The position numbers and the translations under genes are program-made. Of a stretch of 64,000 nt of DNA, positions 54,651-63,839 are shown piece after piece. The notes under the pieces were generated by a model that was given only the letters and a program-made list of their open reading frames with translations, was not told the origin of the DNA and did no database searches. How positions within the stretch are numbered: the stretch's first letter is position 1; every line of letters begins with the position of its first letter. The DNA is from Streptomyces sp. NBC_01497 (GTDB taxonomy: Bacteria; Actinomycetota; Actinomycetes; Streptomycetales; Streptomycetaceae), in assembly GCF_036250695.1 (NCBI RefSeq), contig NZ_CP109427.1, positions 1 through 64,000 of the forward strand. Direction: 5' to 3'.

Positions 54651-55653
54651 GATGCCGGCGCGGTGATCCGCCGAAGCTGAAGGAGAAACGGGCGCACCTG
54701 TCACCAGGCGCGTCGCGGTTCAGTGGCCGGGCGCACAGGCCGGTGAAAGCGACGAACCAGCGTGTGCCTTCCCCTCACGGGCAGCACATAGCGTGGAAGC
54801 GCTCACCAGCGACGGTGCGCGTCGACGGTCAAGGTCGAGCGATACCTGCAGGGCAGTGCCGTGAGACCGCGGTGGTCTCCTGCGGGTTCCTCAACTGGCG
54901 CCGGTCGATGAACGACTCGGCGGCATGCGTCTTAGGCAGTCCGAACACGGACGAAGATGTAGGACATAGCTGGACCCTATCGGATCACGTGCCAGTACCG
55001 AGGCCGATGCTCCTCCTGCCAAGAGCGAGCGCGGCGTGGCAGCGGTGAAGCAAGGACCGTCGTGGGCGATCGGGCAGGGCAGCCCTGTGGAGGGCTGCCC
55101 TGCCGCCGGCGGCGGCGGGTCTTGGAGCCGGGTGACTCGGTCAGGCGAATGCTTGCCCGCGCCGTGGCTCTGCAGGACTGGGCTGTGGGACAGCGGGGAC
55201 GAGGCGTCGGCGGGCGTCCGTGACGTGGACCCGACCCGCTCATCACCGAGGGTCAAACCGATAGTCCAATGATCACAATGAATGACTACAAATGACCGAG
55301 TGCTGAATGAAGTTGAACTCTGGATGCGTTCGCGATGCGGTCACTGCGGCCGTATCCATGTCGCAGTCGTGAGCAGGTTCGTCAAGCGCCTCGCGGTCTG
55401 CTGGGAACGACGTCTCGGCATGCCGCTCGTGCGCCGGCTGGGCCCAGGTCGAGACCGGGCTTTGAGGACGACGACTCGACGCAGCGGCCCGCAGGGGCAT
55501 CTGGTCGAGCCTTCCATCGCCGCTGCACTCGAAGCTAGATGTACATCACATCAACCACCCGATTGGGTGACCGTTCAACTTGTGCTGTCCCTGGCGAGCC
55601 CTCACTTTCTATGGTGTTTGCATGACTGTCATTCAACTGTGGCGGTGTGCCGC
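54651..55653. other. Mostly non-coding kilobase
   Basis: No convincing gene is seen apart from a perfect hairpin at 55073-55104. A long frame leads in to the WhiB-like gene (from 55282), but its upstream part has no WhiB or other signature. Confidence 0.45.
55073..55104. terminator. Perfect 14-bp hairpin
   Basis: GGCAGGGCAGCCCT (55073-55086) and AGGGCTGCCCTGCC (55091-55104) flank a GTGG loop. It has the strength of an intrinsic terminator, but no intact gene adjoins it. Confidence 0.55.
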
Positions 55654-55962
55654 ATGACCTGGGACTATGACTGGCGAATCCGATCCGCCTGCCGTGTCTC
55701 CGACCCGGATGACCTCTTCGTGCAGGGGGCAGCGCAAAGCCGCGCCAAGGCCGTCTGTCATGGCTGCACGGTGCGTACCGAGTGTCTCGCCTACGCCTTG
55801 GACGAACGCATCGAGTTCGGCATATGGGGAGGGATGACAGAACGGGAGCGCCGAGCCGTCCTGAAGCGGCGCCCCACGGTTGCCTCCTGGCGTGAACTGC
55901 TTGAAGCCGCCCGCGACGAAGCCGGCAGGGCTTCATGTCGTCGACACGGAACGGCCCTATGA
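55654..55962 (+). CDS. WhiB-family iron-sulfur regulator
   Basis: The 102-residue protein carries the four cluster cysteines C13, C35, C38 and C44 (C-x21-C-x2-C-x5-C; AVCHGCTVRTECLAYAL) and the GIWGG turn (56-60) followed by MTERERRAVLKRRP. WhiB-like proteins bind a 4Fe-4S cluster and act with the principal sigma factor. The ATG at 55654 gives the expected length; GTG 55645 is possible. The frame is open further upstream to 55282, but that part is unlike the family. Confidence 0.82.
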   Translation: MTWDYDWRIRSACRVSDPDDLFVQGAAQSRAKAVCHGCTVRTECLAYALDERIEFGIWGGMTERERRAVLKRRPTVASWRELLEAARDEAGRASCRRHGTAL

Positions 55963-56434
55963 GGCGCGGCGGGACATCGGATTTGCCGTTGCGAGCCTCC
56001 TCAGGGGCAGGAGCTCCCGATCGCCGAGCGTTGATTGTCAGCATTCCTGCCTGAACGAGGCGCCTCCTGGAGGGTTCAGCCAGGCGGAGGCTCGCGAGGT
56101 CCGGCCCGGCGCAGCGTTCGGGATGTCCCCCCGCGCCTGCGCCCTGCCCCCTGCAACTCGATGCGGACATCTACCCGCGTCCCCACAGGGCAGTCGATGC
56201 GTTCACGTCGCTGTGGGGCCTCCCCTTCGTCAGCGGCCAGGCAGCACCCGCCTGTTACCACCTCACCGAATTCACCCGCGCCTTCGTGGCGAAGGCTCAC
56301 AGCGAGGCTGCCCGCCGGGCTGGCCCAGCCGCCGCAGCACCTCGGGCCCACCGCCATCCGCCTTCAGACGCGTCGACTGCGCGCCTCGGCACGCTTGCCG
56401 CGTCCCGTACCGAGGAGGTGATGGAAGCGGGCTG
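55963..56434. other. Intergenic region with a possible gene fragment
   Basis: A plus-strand frame around 56157-56300 reads YPRPHRAVDAFTSLWGLPFV and TEFTRAFVAKAHSEAARR with good bias but no start, and is not recognised. The rest is featureless. Confidence 0.3.
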
Positions 56435-56770
56435 TCACTGTTTGACGTGGGCGTACTGCGGCGAGCGTTCGGACTCGTCCTGAACGAGCAGGGATAGGAG
56501 CGAGCCCACGGTGAGGCCCGCTTCCGCGGGGTGGCGCAGCACTTTGCCCGGAACGATCCGGTACGTGTTCGCGCGCCCTTCACGGATGTGGGAGAGGTAT
56601 CCGTCCTCTTCCAGGTCCGTGATGATCTTCTGAACGGCTCGCTCGGTCAGCCGGCAGTGCGCAGCGATGTCCCGGATGCGAACAGAGGGGTTGTCCGCAA
56701 TGGCCGTCAGCACGCGCGCATGGTTGGTGAGGAACGTCCATCCGATGCGGGTCTCCGGCACTGTATCCAT
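56435..56770 (-). CDS. Winged-helix transcriptional regulator
   Basis: The 111-residue protein is a single winged helix-turn-helix: NHARVLTAIADNPSVRIRDI, CRLTERAVQKIITDLEEDGY with a basic wing (LSHIREGRANTYRIVPGKVL). It is close to small MarR/ArsR-like regulators found widely in Streptomyces. It is leftward and divergent from the STAS gene at 56871, so it may control the shared ~100-bp promoter region. Confidence 0.8.
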   Translation of the reverse strand: MDTVPETRIGWTFLTNHARVLTAIADNPSVRIRDIAAHCRLTERAVQKIITDLEEDGYLSHIREGRANTYRIVPGKVLRHPAEAGLTVGSLLSLLVQDESERSPQYAHVKQ

Positions 56771-56870
56771 CCGCCCATGCTAGGCCAACAGGCTGATTGC
56801 GTCACCCTGACACGTGAACTATATTTCCGGTATCTGAAGACGTCCGACGTGCTTGTGTAAGGGGCTGGCC

Positions 56871-57272
56871 ATGTCCGGGAAAGTAGGCACTGCGCCGAGC
56901 GCCTCCCCTACCCCCGCACGGGCCGCGGGCCGGACGCGCACAGCGGGTCCACGCTGTCTGACGACCATCACCAGCGCACCGGACCATGCGCGGATCTCGG
57001 TCGCGATACGGGGAGAGGTCGACCATGAGGCCCGGTACCTGGTCCGCGATCACCTGGTTCAGGCCCTGCGCGCTTCACATCGGGGAGTCGACCTCCGCCT
57101 CGACGCTGTCAGCTTCTGGGACTGCTCGGCCCTGGGCGCCCTGCTCGAAGCCCGGCAGCATGCCGTCGCGGAGGGGAAGTCCCTGACTCTGCTCACGGCC
57201 AGCCCCATCGTGCGTCGCGTCCTCGACCTCACCGGCACGACCGACCTTTTCACCGCCCCGACGCGGACGTGA
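56871..57272 (+). CDS. STAS-domain anti-sigma factor antagonist
   Basis: The product is 133 residues from ATG 56871. The STAS fold is seen from ~35: ARISVAIRGEVDHEARYLVR, GVDLRLDAVSFWDCSALGAL with the conserved D-C-S phosphorylation site, and a final LTLLTASPIVRRVLDLTGTT. Such proteins release sigma factors from anti-sigma kinases. Its stop overlaps the GTG of the DUF5133 gene, indicating a two-gene operon. GTG 56853 is an alternative start. Confidence 0.82.
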   Translation: MSGKVGTAPSASPTPARAAGRTRTAGPRCLTTITSAPDHARISVAIRGEVDHEARYLVRDHLVQALRASHRGVDLRLDAVSFWDCSALGALLEARQHAVAEGKSLTLLTASPIVRRVLDLTGTTDLFTAPTRT

Positions 57273-57547
57273 CCGCCGCGATACCGGAGCACGTTCGCCC
57301 GATCCCCATGAGGAGAGCCGCCATGCTGATGGCCCACCCCGCCGTGCTGCAGGAACTTGTCGAGCAGTACGAGACGCTCCACACCCTGCATGCCGAGGAA
57401 GGCTCCGCCGAGGCCCGGCAGCGCCTGGAGGACGTTTCCTACACACTGTGCATATCCACCGGCACACGCAGCATCGACACCGCCCTGCGCGCCGCTCGAC
57501 AGAGACTGACGGACTCGGCTCCCCAGCCACCCGCCATCGCCGCCTGA
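57269..57547 (+). CDS. DUF5133-family small protein
   Basis: The 92-residue protein has the family core MAHPAVLQELVEQYETLHTL, ARQRLEDVSYTLCISTGTRS, IDTALRAARQRL. It is common in Streptomyces next to anti-sigma antagonists and its function is unknown. The GTG start at 57269 overlaps the STAS stop. A broken C-terminal copy of the same family lies at 60558. Confidence 0.75.
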   Translation: MTAAIPEHVRPIPMRRAAMLMAHPAVLQELVEQYETLHTLHAEEGSAEARQRLEDVSYTLCISTGTRSIDTALRAARQRLTDSAPQPPAIAA

Positions 57548-57972
57548 CCCCGCGACCACCCACGCGACAGCAGGCACAGCCGTCGCCCACGCGAGGACTG
57601 CAGCAGCGATAACCGGACTGACGCGACGACACGACCAGCGCACCGAGAGGCTGCGATCGTCTCTGGCAAAGGTCGCTCTCGCCTTGGTCGGCTTCCGTCC
57701 TCGGCATGTCCGCCGGCCACCTCGCCGCACTCGGCGAGACCCGCGCGGCTTCGTTCCCTCCCCGCGACGGCTGAACGGCCCCTCAACTTCCCTGAGGTGA
57801 CGGCCATAACGCCCGCTCGTGGTCTGGCCTCCGCAACCGCCGTATCCCGACCGTCGCCGTCTCGGTGACCCGGCACGGGCCGCAGTGCAAGGGATAAGGC
57901 CGACCGGCGGAACCGCCGGCCGATTCCCTTCTCGCGTACGCCAGCCCATCGGCGAAGCAGACCCGGCATACG
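57548..57972. other. Non-coding stretch
   Basis: I see no gene, RNA or marked repeat. Open frames here have no family resemblance. Confidence 0.4.
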
Positions 57973-58179
57973 ATGATCGCCCAGCGTGCGGCCGAGCGAC
58001 CGTGGCGGATCCACCACGAAGACGGACGACCCATACGACTCCACACAATGGGCTGCTTCCTCATCTCCCGCCACGACGACGGACACGCCTGCACCCAACA
58101 ACAGGCCCTGGACGCCCTCGCCCACGGCGCGGAATCCTGCCCCGGCTGCCGACCCGACGGCGAACTGGACACTCAGTAG
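57973..58179 (+). CDS. DUF6233-like small protein
   Basis: The 68-residue product reads WRIHHEDGRPIRLHTMGCFL, QQQALDALAHGAESCPGCRP, with three cysteines arranged as in the end of DUF6233 proteins (a lone Cys, then CPGC). It may be a complete short form or the tail of a longer gene. The ATG at 57973 lies in a well-biased frame. Its function is unknown. Confidence 0.55.
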   Translation: MIAQRAAERPWRIHHEDGRPIRLHTMGCFLISRHDDGHACTQQQALDALAHGAESCPGCRPDGELDTQ

Positions 58180-58358
58180 CCGACAGCTCCAACCAGCAGT
58201 TCCCCGACGCAACCACGCGCGCAAGACACAGCACAGGGAAGTAGCCAGCGTGGCGCAGCCACCCCAACCGGCCCCTTGTCCAGCAGGTCAGAGCATCTTT
58301 TCGGCGGTGCGCGCCATGACTCCCAGACGCGACCGGGAGCGCGACCTGGAGCGGCGCC

Positions 58359-58930
58359 CTACTGGGCGTCAGCCGCGAGGCTGTCCAGCGCGGCGAACTC
58401 CAGCTCGCGGCCTACAAGCGGCTGGCGACCCGCAGCGAGGATCACGTTGTTCTGCGGGTCGAAGTCCTCGTCCATGCTCGCGGCAGCCACGTGCAGGATG
58501 CTGGCGTTCACTCGGTTCCGGCCCCGCGTCCACGGCGTGAACCCGTGCGCGCCCAGGGCACGGCGGATGTGGCCTGCGGCCAGGCGGCCGTCCGTGATGA
58601 GCTGGCACTCGCCTCGACCCGCAGGCCGTCCACGACCAGGTGCACGTTGCCGGGCCGTTCGCAGCGGCAGCCGAGCGCCATCACGCTGATGGCGCTCACC
58701 ACCGATGCGACGGGCACCGCTACCACCAGCCGGCCCGCCGCGACCATCGGCACCGGCACAGTAACGCCGACGTCCAGGAGGCGCTGCGCAACGCGGCGCC
58801 ACCCGCTCGACCACCGACAGATCGGGCTCTGCGAAGTCGCCCCACCCCTGCCGGGCTGTGAAGTCCCAGGCGATGCCCACACCACCGACCGTTCGCCTGC
58901 TGCACCGGGCGCGAGCAAACCTGGTCGCGC
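58359..58930 (-). pseudogene. Frameshifted gene of unknown function
   Basis: A first frame (58600-58900) reads LLDVGVTVPVPMVAAGRLVV and RPGNVHLVVDGLRVE. After a shift near 58615 another continues ECQLITDGRLAAGHIRRALG, RNRVNASILHVAAASMDEDF, LVGRELEFAALDSLAADAQ to the stop at 58359. The pieces read as one protein but I do not recognise the family. Confidence 0.45.
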
Positions 58931-59253
58931 ACCTCACGCCAAAGCCCGCGAGCCCATCCCTCAGCTCTGCGGCCGCGACTGGCGCCCCATGCCGAAGCGA
59001 GCAGCTGCGCGGCGCGGCCGACCGCCGCCGACCATGTATCCGGGGCCGTGGACGGCAGGAGCAAGACCATCGCGAGGGGAGTTGACGCGGTGCAGTGACG
59101 AAGAATCCCACAAGAGCCCTCTCCGTCCGCGAACGAGCAGACCCATCGTCCTCGTTCAACAGCCCGGCCGGCACCCGGCGGGCACAAGCCGCGGCCCTAC
59201 CTCGCCACCGCCGCCCGGTCGGTGGTGAGCGACACGGAACGCGGCCTCGCGCG
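58931..59253. other. Non-coding stretch
   Basis: No gene with recognisable product or consistent codon bias is seen between the unknown relic and the long hairpin. Confidence 0.4.
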
Positions 59254-59310
59254 GCCGTCATACAGCGGTGGGGCCCATCGAATCGATGGGCCCCACCGCT
59301 GTATGACGGC
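59254..59310. terminator. Perfect 27-bp inverted repeat with a 3-base loop
   Basis: The arms 59254-59280 and 59284-59310 are exact reverse complements around AAT. It lies 97 bp past the stop of the leftward sigma-factor gene, so it is its likely terminator. The stem is unusually long and mismatch-free. Confidence 0.7.
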
Positions 59311-59406
59311 GGACCTCCCCAGGCCACGCCAGCAAAAACTCCGCTACCCGGCGCCCCCCGCAGCAAACGAATGTGTGAGCGCCCTCACAGGCCGCATGCT
59401 GGGAAC

Positions 59407-60278
59407 TTATTTCTCGGTGAGCAGGCCACTGCGCAGGGTCTTGAGGGCTCGTGCGAGGAGGCGGGAGACGTGCATCTGGGAGTAGCCGAGTTCTTCGCCG
59501 ATCTGCGACTGGGTCTTCTCTTCGACGAAGCGCATGTGCAGGATGCGCCGGTCGCGTTCGCCTAGCTTGGCGACGAGCGGGGCGAGGGAGGTGAGGTCTT
59601 CAACAAGTTCCATGCCGGGGTCGAGGGCGCCGGTGAACTCGGAGAGGCTCACGTTGCGGGCGCGGGCGCCGTCACCATGGTCGTAGGGCATGTCGAGGGA
59701 GTCAGTGTTGTAGCCGTTGGCGGCGATGATGCCCTCCGCGACCTCCTCCTGCGGCCGGCCGAGATACGCGGCGAGCTCGGCGACGGTGGGGTCACGGTCC
59801 AGGCGGGTGTGCAGGACGTCACGGGCCTTGGCCAGCTCCACACGCAGCTCCTGCAGCCGGCGGGGGACGTGCACGCCCCAGCTGGTGTCACGGAAGAACC
59901 GCTTGATCTCCCCGACAATGTAGGGGACGGCGAAGGTCGTGAACTCCGTCTCGCGCGAGAGGTCGAAACGGTCGATGGCCTTGATCAAGCCGACCATGCC
60001 GACCTGGATCACATCCTCCATCTCGGTCCTGCCGTTGAAGCGGCGGGCCGCGAAGTGGACCAGCGACATGTTCATCTCGATCAGCGTGTTACGCGCATAC
60101 GCGTACTCGCGGGTTCCCTCCTCCAAGCTCTGCAGCCGGTCGAAGAACACCCTCGACACCGCCCGCGCACCGCAGGGGCCACCGCCTGCGGATCCTCCAC
60201 CAACGGCAAGCCACCCGACACTTCTTCACGAGGCGCGGATATGGGAGCTGGAGCGGTGAGTACGGTGCTGACAGACAT
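59407..60278 (-). pseudogene. SigB/SigF-family sigma factor with an N-terminal frameshift
   Basis: The main frame (from GTG 60159) gives 250 residues with all regions of a stress/sporulation sigma factor: NTLIEMNMSLVHFAARRFNG, EDVIQVGMVGLIKAIDRFDL (region 2), PTVAELAAYLGRPQEEVAEG (region 3), KTQSQIGEELGYSQMHVSRL (region 4). A better start is ATG 60278, which follows GGAGGAGG by eight bases and encodes the usual N-terminal leader (MSVSTVLTAP and onward). That leader is in a different frame and joins near 60165. So either the gene is frameshifted, or the sequence has an indel, or it starts weakly at 60159. Confidence 0.75.
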
Positions 60279-60445
60279 GCGGGAAACCTCCTCCGTGCCG
60301 TGGTGGGCAGTTGCCCGCTATCCCCCGATCGGAGCAGTAAACCTGTCGATTCCGCCCCGCCCTCATCCCACGCCGCCGCCCTGCCGCGGCTCTCGTACGT
60401 CCTGGGGGCCAGGGCGCCGCATACGGCGCCCGGCAAGGAGACGCA

Positions 60446-60485
60446 GAAGGGGACTGCCACACTCAAGGTGCCGACAGTCCCCTTC
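60446..60485. terminator. Hairpin, candidate terminator
   Basis: GAAGGGGACTG (60446-60456) pairs with CAGTCCCCTTC (60475-60485) across an 18-base loop, 72 bp downstream of the DUF5133 relic's stop. Confidence 0.5.
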
Positions 60486-60557
60486 GCCGAGATTACGCCG
60501 CGGCCACGTCAACCCTGCTCCCCAGCCTGGGTGTTGCGGACGGGACGCGCCGGACGG

Positions 60558-60690
60558 TCAGGCAGCGACGGCGTCGCGTGTCACCTGGGCGGCTTCCGCC
60601 AGCCGCTGCCGTGCGACCTCCAGTGCCGCCCCGACATCCCGGGTGCCGGTAGAGACGCACAGCGTGTAGGGGTCAGAGGTCTCCGTGTTC
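60558..60690 (-). pseudogene. C-terminal relic of a DUF5133 protein
   Basis: PYTLCVSTGTRDVGAALEVA then RQRLAEAAQ matches the end of the intact DUF5133 protein at 57269. The N-terminal half is missing. It begins immediately next to the stop of the ligase relic. Confidence 0.55.
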
Positions 60691-61380
60691 CAGGTCCGGA
60701 CGGATGCGCAAGTAACGCACGGGGTGGCGGTGGCGGCCGTGGTCGAGCGCGCTGTCCACGCGGAACTCCACCACGACGACGGGTTCCACCGGCTCGACCT
60801 CGAGCATCTCGCGGCTACCCCACCCAGCGGAGAAGAGGCCCCCGTACCAGGGATGCCCACGCCTGCCGGAGTGAGCAGGGCGCCCACCTCCGCGCGAGCC
60901 TCTCGGGACAGCGGCGTCGTGCGCGCCACCAAGCGCAGACCGCCCACCGCGTCGTGGCGGCCCAGCAGCAGCGTCGCCGGCGCGCCCGGACGGCCGGTCA
61001 CTCCGGCAACCAGTCCCTCAGCCGTGCTGTACGCGACGGACCTTGGACCAGCTCACCCGCTCGCCCGGCCGGTAGGTGCCGGCAACCGGCTTCACCACCA
61101 CGCCCTCGATACCCGCCTCACCCACGCCGGATCGAACCAGCCGAGCGCCACCGTCCGATCGCGCGTGCACGGCACCAGAGTCCAGGGCGCGTGGAGGGAG
61201 CGCCGCTCGAAGACGTCCACCAGCAGGTCCCATCGCTCCCCAGCGACTCGCCCAGGAGGGCGCGGCCGCGGTGTTCTAAGGCGTCGAAGACGACCAGATG
61301 CGCCGGCGCAGTGGTGGCGGCCGCCGCAGCGCGGGGGCGGCGGTAGCGGGCGCGCTGCTGCAAGGCGTCGTCCAGAAAAC
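60673..61380 (-). pseudogene. Relic of an ATP-dependent DNA ligase (copy 2, largest)
   Basis: In shifting frames the minus strand reads LQQRARYRRPRAAAAA, AHLVVFDALEHRGRALLG, GIEGVVVKPVAGTYRPGERV then SWSKVRRVQHG and a stop, then GRPGAPATLLLGRHDAVGGL, RLVARTTPLSREARAEVGAL, and finally RYLRIRPDLEHGDL with TGA at 60673. These are adenylation-domain and OB-domain motifs of actinobacterial ATP-dependent ligases. The catalytic lysine region is gone and there are several shifts. Confidence 0.65.
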
Positions 61381-61584
61381 CCGCTGCAGACCTCCTGACT
61401 GTGGGACCGTCTTGCGCGGCCTCGTCGTTCTCGCCCGTCCGGCGGGGCTGCTTTGCGGGTGTTCAGCCCTTCGCCCGGCCTTTGGCGCAGTTGGGGTCTA
61501 TGCCTTGCCGGTGTGCGGATATTGGAGCCTGTCAGGGGCAGATGATGAGAAAGATGTACGGTCCTTCGAGACTAAGGGGGGCCC

Positions 61585-62034
61585 ATGGAGACTGTTTCGC
61601 ACAACGAGGGCGAGCCGCTCGTCGACCGTCCCCTCCTCGCGTCCCTCGTGCTCGAGGACAGCGCGGAAATCGCGCAGGCCCGTGAAACGGCCCGGGACTT
61701 CCTCACCATCGTGCAAACCGAACACGGGCTACCGGTGTCGCAGCGGGCGATGGACACGGTGCAGCTGGTGGTGAGTGAACTGGTAACCAATGCCCGCAGG
61801 TACGCGCCCGGCCCGTGCCTCATGGAGCACGGACTGGAAATCGTGATGGCCGTGTGTCAGACCTTCCGTATCCGCCGAGAACCCGTAGGCAAACGGATCA
61901 CAGCAGCCATCCGACTCGCAGACGACCCCGGCGGCCATGCCGCCGGCCGCCAGACGCTATGCCCCCGCGCCAGCGTCCTGCACTCAGTTGTTCCTGCCCC
62001 GCGCAGATGGTCACGGAGACAACGACGGCCGTAA
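61585..62034 (+). pseudogene. Anti-sigma-type HATPase with an internal deletion
   Basis: The start METVSHNEGEPLVDRP and the helix LVVSELVTNARRYAPGPCLM (conserved Asn ~69) are followed at once by HGLEIVMAVCQTFRIRREPV and GKRITAAIRLADDPGGHAAG. In SpoIIAB/RsbW-like proteins about 30 residues with the ATP-lid DxGxG box lie between these two blocks. They are missing without loss of frame, so ATP binding should be abolished. The tail past ~125 is unrelated. Confidence 0.65.
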
Positions 62035-62203
62035 GCACCCGAACCGGTTGGCGTACTTGCTGGCCCAGTCGGCGGTGCTCGGCGCCTGACGTTCGGGCCG
62101 CCTCATACTGGCGGGAGGCGACTACCGGGGGCCGCTCCGTGCACCGCCTAGGAGTGGGCTGCGAGGGAGCGCCGCGATATCACCGGTGGGTCGTCGCCGA
62201 CGC

Positions 62204-62285
62204 TCACAGGCTGTCCGCCGCCACGTCGGTGCGCAGCCGCAGGAAGCGCACGGGGTGTCGGTGGCGCCCGAGTCCTCCGACCAGC
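62204..62285 (-). pseudogene. Short relic of a DNA-ligase C terminus (copy 3)
   Basis: GRHRHPVRFLRLRTDVAADS with a following stop at 62204 equals the last segment of the ligase relic at 49024. Confidence 0.5.
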
Positions 62286-62524
62286 GTTCCATCGGCGAGG
62301 AATACGCCGTCGCGTCCCCCGAAAGCACAGAGGCCATCCGCGAGCTGGCCCGAGCTGAAGGCGTCTTCGTCGGCCCCGTCTACACCGGCAAGGGACTCGC
62401 CGGAATGCTCGACCACGCCCGCAGCGGACGGATCCCCGGCGACAGCAACGTCGCATTCCTGCACACCGGAGACACCGGCAACCTGTTCGAAATCCCCCAA
62501 GTCGTCGGCCCCATCGCCGACTGA
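62275..62524 (+). pseudogene. C-terminal relic of a D-cysteine desulfhydrase/ACC-deaminase-like protein
   Basis: ESTEAIRELARAEGVFVGPV, YTGKGLAGMLDHARSGRIPG and NVAFLHTGDTGNLFEI are the end of a PLP-dependent desulfhydrase. The PLP lysine domain is absent. Confidence 0.6.
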
Positions 62525-62589
62525 GCCCGCAGTCTGCCAGCCGCGCCCGCCGTCGAGCTTCCGGCGCAGCCCCCGGCCTGGCTAAGCAG

Positions 62590-62820
62590 TCGCAGGCGAA
62601 GACGTACGCACCGGCCTCGGCGCTGGTCTTCGACGTGATCGGCGGTAGGTGCTGGCCAACGGCCCGGCGATCGACTTCGGTGTCTACTCCGACCGCGCCC
62701 AACTGGGCGATCTTGCCCAGCGCACGCCTGCGGACAGTCACCGGCAACGTCGCAACCCTCGATGATGCGGTTGCGGCGTTCTCCGGCCAAGCGAATGACG
62801 ATCAGCCAGATCCGCCCGTA
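62590..62820 (+). pseudogene. C-terminal relic of an NADP-dependent oxidoreductase
   Basis: Pieces ALVFDVIGG, IDFGVYSDRAQLGDLAQR and (another frame) GNVATLDDAVAAFSG match the end of the intact oxidoreductase immediately downstream (VVVSDRAQLGEIARR, GQVASLDDAVAAFNP). It contains a stop and a frameshift. Confidence 0.6.
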
Positions 62821-62897
62821 GGGAGCGGAGATACCACCCATATCCCGTCACGTCGTGACGGGGACGAACAAAGACCAGCGTAGAAAGAGGCAGGCAG

Positions 62898-63839
62898 ATG
62901 AAAGCGATCGTGGTCACGGACCCGGCTGCCGGAACCGCAGGGATGACGCTGGCTGAGCGGCCCGATCCGGACGCGGCGCGGCTCGCCAGTCTTGACGGCG
63001 CGAACTACGGTGATGTCGTCGTGGAAGTTCATGCGTCGGGTTTCACCGGGAACGAGCTGGAGTGGCCCTCGACCTGGGTCGATCGCCTCGGCCGGGACCG
63101 GACGCCGTCGATCCCCGGTCACGAGGTGGCCGGAGTGGTCACCTCGCTCAGCTTTGGAACGGCGGGGCTGTCGGTCGGACAGCGTGTGTTCGGCATCACG
63201 GACTGGACCCGCGACGGCACCCTCGCGCAGTACGTCGTCGTCGAGGCGCGCAACCTCGCGCCGCTGCCCGGTGACGTCGACTTCACGGTCGGCGCGAGCG
63301 TCGCGATGACGGGCCTGACCGCCTGGCAGGGGCTGTTCGAGCACGGTCACCTCTCGGCGGGGCAGAGCGTGCTCGTGCACGGCGCCGCAGGCGCGGTCGG
63401 TTCGATGGCGGCGCAGCTCGCACGCGAGGCCGGTGCGTACGTCATCGGCACCGGACGCGCCGCCCATCGCAAGGGCGCACTCGACTTCGGCGCGTACGAG
63501 TTCGTCGACCTCGACAACGACACGCTGGAAGACGTCGGCGGAGTCGACTTCGTGTTCGACGTATTCGGCGGCGACATCGGCGCACGATCGGCCCGGCTGG
63601 TGCGAGCTGGAGGAACCTTCGTGACGGTCACCGGCCCGCCGGAGGCGCGGCCGGCCAACGGCCTGGCGGTCGACTTCGTTGTTGTCTCCGACCGCGCCCA
63701 ACTGGGCGAGATCGCTCGGCGAGTGCAGGACGGACGTTTGCGGACGCATATCGGCCAGGTCGCGAGCCTCGACGATGCTGTCGCTGCCTTCAACCCGACC
63801 CAGAAGATCAACGGAAAGACGATCATCCGCGTCCGGTGA
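62898..63839 (+). CDS. NADP-dependent zinc-less oxidoreductase (quinone-reductase-like)
   Basis: The 313-residue medium-chain reductase has a GroES-like N-terminal domain (VVVEVHASGFTGNELEW, SIPGHEVAGVVTSL) and a Rossmann domain with the nucleotide loop HGAAGAVGSMAAQLA (~175-190). It lacks the catalytic-zinc Cys/His set of alcohol dehydrogenases, so it probably reduces quinones or enones with NADPH. The ATG at 62898 follows AAAGAGGCAGGCAG. It ends with KTIIRVR, typical of the family. 63840-64000 contains nothing recognised. Confidence 0.85.
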   Translation: MKAIVVTDPAAGTAGMTLAERPDPDAARLASLDGANYGDVVVEVHASGFTGNELEWPSTWVDRLGRDRTPSIPGHEVAGVVTSLSFGTAGLSVGQRVFGITDWTRDGTLAQYVVVEARNLAPLPGDVDFTVGASVAMTGLTAWQGLFEHGHLSAGQSVLVHGAAGAVGSMAAQLAREAGAYVIGTGRAAHRKGALDFGAYEFVDLDNDTLEDVGGVDFVFDVFGGDIGARSARLVRAGGTFVTVTGPPEARPANGLAVDFVVVSDRAQLGEIARRVQDGRLRTHIGQVASLDDAVAAFNPTQKINGKTIIRVR

